The position numbers and the translations under genes were made by a program. Positions 62,601-64,000 of a stretch of 64,000 nt of DNA are shown here, in pieces (position 1 is the first letter of the stretch; every line of letters starts with the position of its first letter). The DNA comes from Hydnum rufescens UP504 (lineage: Eukaryota; Basidiomycota; Agaricomycetes; Cantharellales; Hydnaceae): positions 66,153 to 130,152 of the forward strand of contig MU128987.1 in the NCBI GenBank assembly GCA_014904985.1, read 5' to 3'. The notes under the pieces are model-generated. The model searched no databases and was not told the origin of the DNA. It worked only from the letters and a program-made list of their open reading frames with translations.

Positions 62601-63196
62601 AGCCGAAGTCGTTGAACGGAGATTGAGAAGCTGTTCTCATCACTACTGGCGGAAGATAGCACAGGACCCGAGCATGTAGGCATAGAGGGGATGGCCGTTA
62701 GAGTGTGGAGTGGCACGAGTCTATGGAACGGGGCGAGGAAGACCGTGGACGCAGAAGATTTGGCGATACTATCGCCCAATTCCTCTCAATCTAGTGGCCG
62801 CAAGTATTTGTTGCCCATATTCGCTTAATTCAGACCCTTATTGCCTGATAGTTCTCTCTATGTGTAGGGCGGGTGAACCATTTTGATCTCCTTGCCATCC
62901 GTCCCCTTCTGTGTTGCTGCAGCAAAGTGCCCTCGATGGAGATGTTTGCCAGTATCGGCCCTCTTATATGCTTCACAGCCCGGCTCCGCATGTAAGAAAA
63001 AGCTCTGGCTGGAGCCGATTGAGCTAGCCTGCTACAGTGTAAGTGGAATCCTCCCAGTTGCCTAAATGTTCTATCTCGGATTCCCTGCCGAGACATTTAG
63101 GCGAAATTTGCATATTATAGTGATGGTTACAGATATATATACAGGAACAGAGGAAGGTTTTTAGATCCAACCTCCCTCTCCTCCAGAGTTGTCCCT
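59699..63196. other. gene-poor region
   Basis: No gene could be assembled. A short minus-strand coiled phrase (ASERIAVLENEVKELEESEG, near 61370-61320) may be a relic of a coiled-coil protein. Confidence 0.35.
62158..62176. repeat. C10-G9 palindromic homopolymer pair
   Basis: Ten C are followed directly by nine G. No gene context. It may be real or a mark of an assembly join. Confidence 0.9.
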
Positions 63197-64000
63197 TCAG
63201 AATCTGACTCTGGCCGTCGCCACAAACAGCCACAAAACAGACCCTTCAGTGGATAACCTATTTACACCGGGGCGAGGACCGCCGTCCTCAGCGTTCCTCG
63301 CCCCTATTAATTTTGGGTTGTCCGCCGAAGCGAACATAACTGGCTTCTGAGGGAGGGCAGAATACACAGAAATGTCAATGTCACGTTCTTCATCCTTGTA
63401 TCTGGTGATGTGAACGACTCACGGCGATCTCCCATCTCGCCAATGTCCTTTTCATCGTCAGCCAAGTGCACTGATGAAAGATCCTATCAACCATTGTCAG
63501 TAACTTCTTCCCCAGGCTTCTCTCCATGCTCTCACTTGTTCGAGTCCAACGCCACCGGTAGTAGATCCACTGCCGGATCCTCCCACTTCCGTGAGCTCTA
63601 GGCTCAAGTTGTCCCTCATGGGCGAATTCCCCTGTCGCGGTTGCTGTGCAAATTCCATGGTCTCCAACTAAGGCATGGTTTCCTTCCATCAGCACCCCTC
63701 ACCGCACCCATACACCCCTGTTACTCACATCGGTTGGTGTATGTGGAGTGCGGAACGCAGTGCGGAGACCTCTACGCGAGTTGAGACCGTGCAATAATGA
63801 ATTTGACCAGACCTACATGACAGCGGGACATACAGTGTGATAGAAGTGAATCAAATCGATACGACCGAGATCTACGTACCTTCCCGATAATGATGGCCAT
63901 TATCATCGACACATGTGATCTTGGCTGTGTCGGATTCCAAAGTGATGTTTGAGATAGGCATAGACAGAGCCCAGAGTACTTACGAAGAAAAGATAACTAA
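63197..64000 (-). CDS. unidentified intron-rich gene, runs off the window
   Basis: Several small exons can be read on the minus strand: MPISNITLESDTAKITCVDD with NGHHYREG (63961 down to a donor at about 63881), then RRGLRTAFRTPHTPTD, then LETMEFAQQPRQGNSPMRDN, TEVGGSGSGSTTGG, DLSSVHLADDEKDIGEMGD and YKDEERDIDISVYSALPQKP, to a stop at 63197-63199. A further donor (GTAAGTACTC, about 63984) upstream of the apparent ATG suggests that the gene begins beyond the window. It is hydrophilic, with an acidic C-terminal half. I do not recognise the family; the joining of the last two exons is uncertain. Confidence 0.45.

Overview
The window is nuclear DNA of a filamentous basidiomycete, most likely an Agaricomycete. 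Genes are cut by many short introns (about 50-75 nt, GT-AG, one GC-AG). The recognisable proteins are fungal: an AP-1-like bZIP factor with a C-terminal cysteine-rich domain, a rhodanese-PTP phosphatase, and a Tea1-like kelch/coiled-coil protein. HNH-type gene relics of a kind common in mushroom-forming fungi are also present. Genus cannot be fixed from the sequence alone.

Layout. 1-36 kb is mainly housekeeping: ERF4/Golgin-A7-like Ras palmitoyltransferase subunit (1.2-2.8 kb, +), a 152-bp foldback element (3.2 kb), an RCC1/ATS1-like protein (4.1-5.7 kb, +), SRP68 (5.85-8.1 kb, -) head-to-head with GET3 (8.2-9.8 kb, +), a rhodanese-tyrosine phosphatase (10.8-15.0 kb, +), SUA5 (16.3-17.7 kb, -), a YAP1-like bZIP (18.5-20.4 kb, -), a decayed inositol/sugar transporter (22.2-23.7 kb, -), RRP5 (26.0-31.3 kb, +) and a Tea1-like kelch protein (31.5-36.4 kb, -).

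38-48 kb is accessory: a tandem array of about 3-kb units, each with one unrecognised plus-strand gene and one unrecognised minus-strand gene, in varying decay (four and three copies). It is followed by a 68-bp minisatellite (49.1-49.5 kb) and an HNH-like relic (50.3-51.4 kb). 53-60 kb holds two divergent paralogous alpha/beta-hydrolase lipases. 60-63 kb is nearly empty, and the last 0.8 kb carries the start of an unidentified intron-rich gene on the minus strand.

Genes that work together: SRP68 (co-translational ER targeting) and GET3 (post-translational tail-anchored protein targeting) share an intergenic region of under 200 bp. SUA5 (tRNA t6A) and RRP5 (pre-rRNA processing) serve translation. 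The PTP, Tea1-like and ERF4-like proteins belong to signalling and cell polarity.

A cross-cutting observation is that many conserved genes keep full homology but jump frame by one base at positions with no plausible intron, often at homopolymers or triplet repeats. This looks more like consensus indel error than gene death, because essential single-copy genes are affected. All functional calls are from motif and family recognition by eye; no database search was possible.
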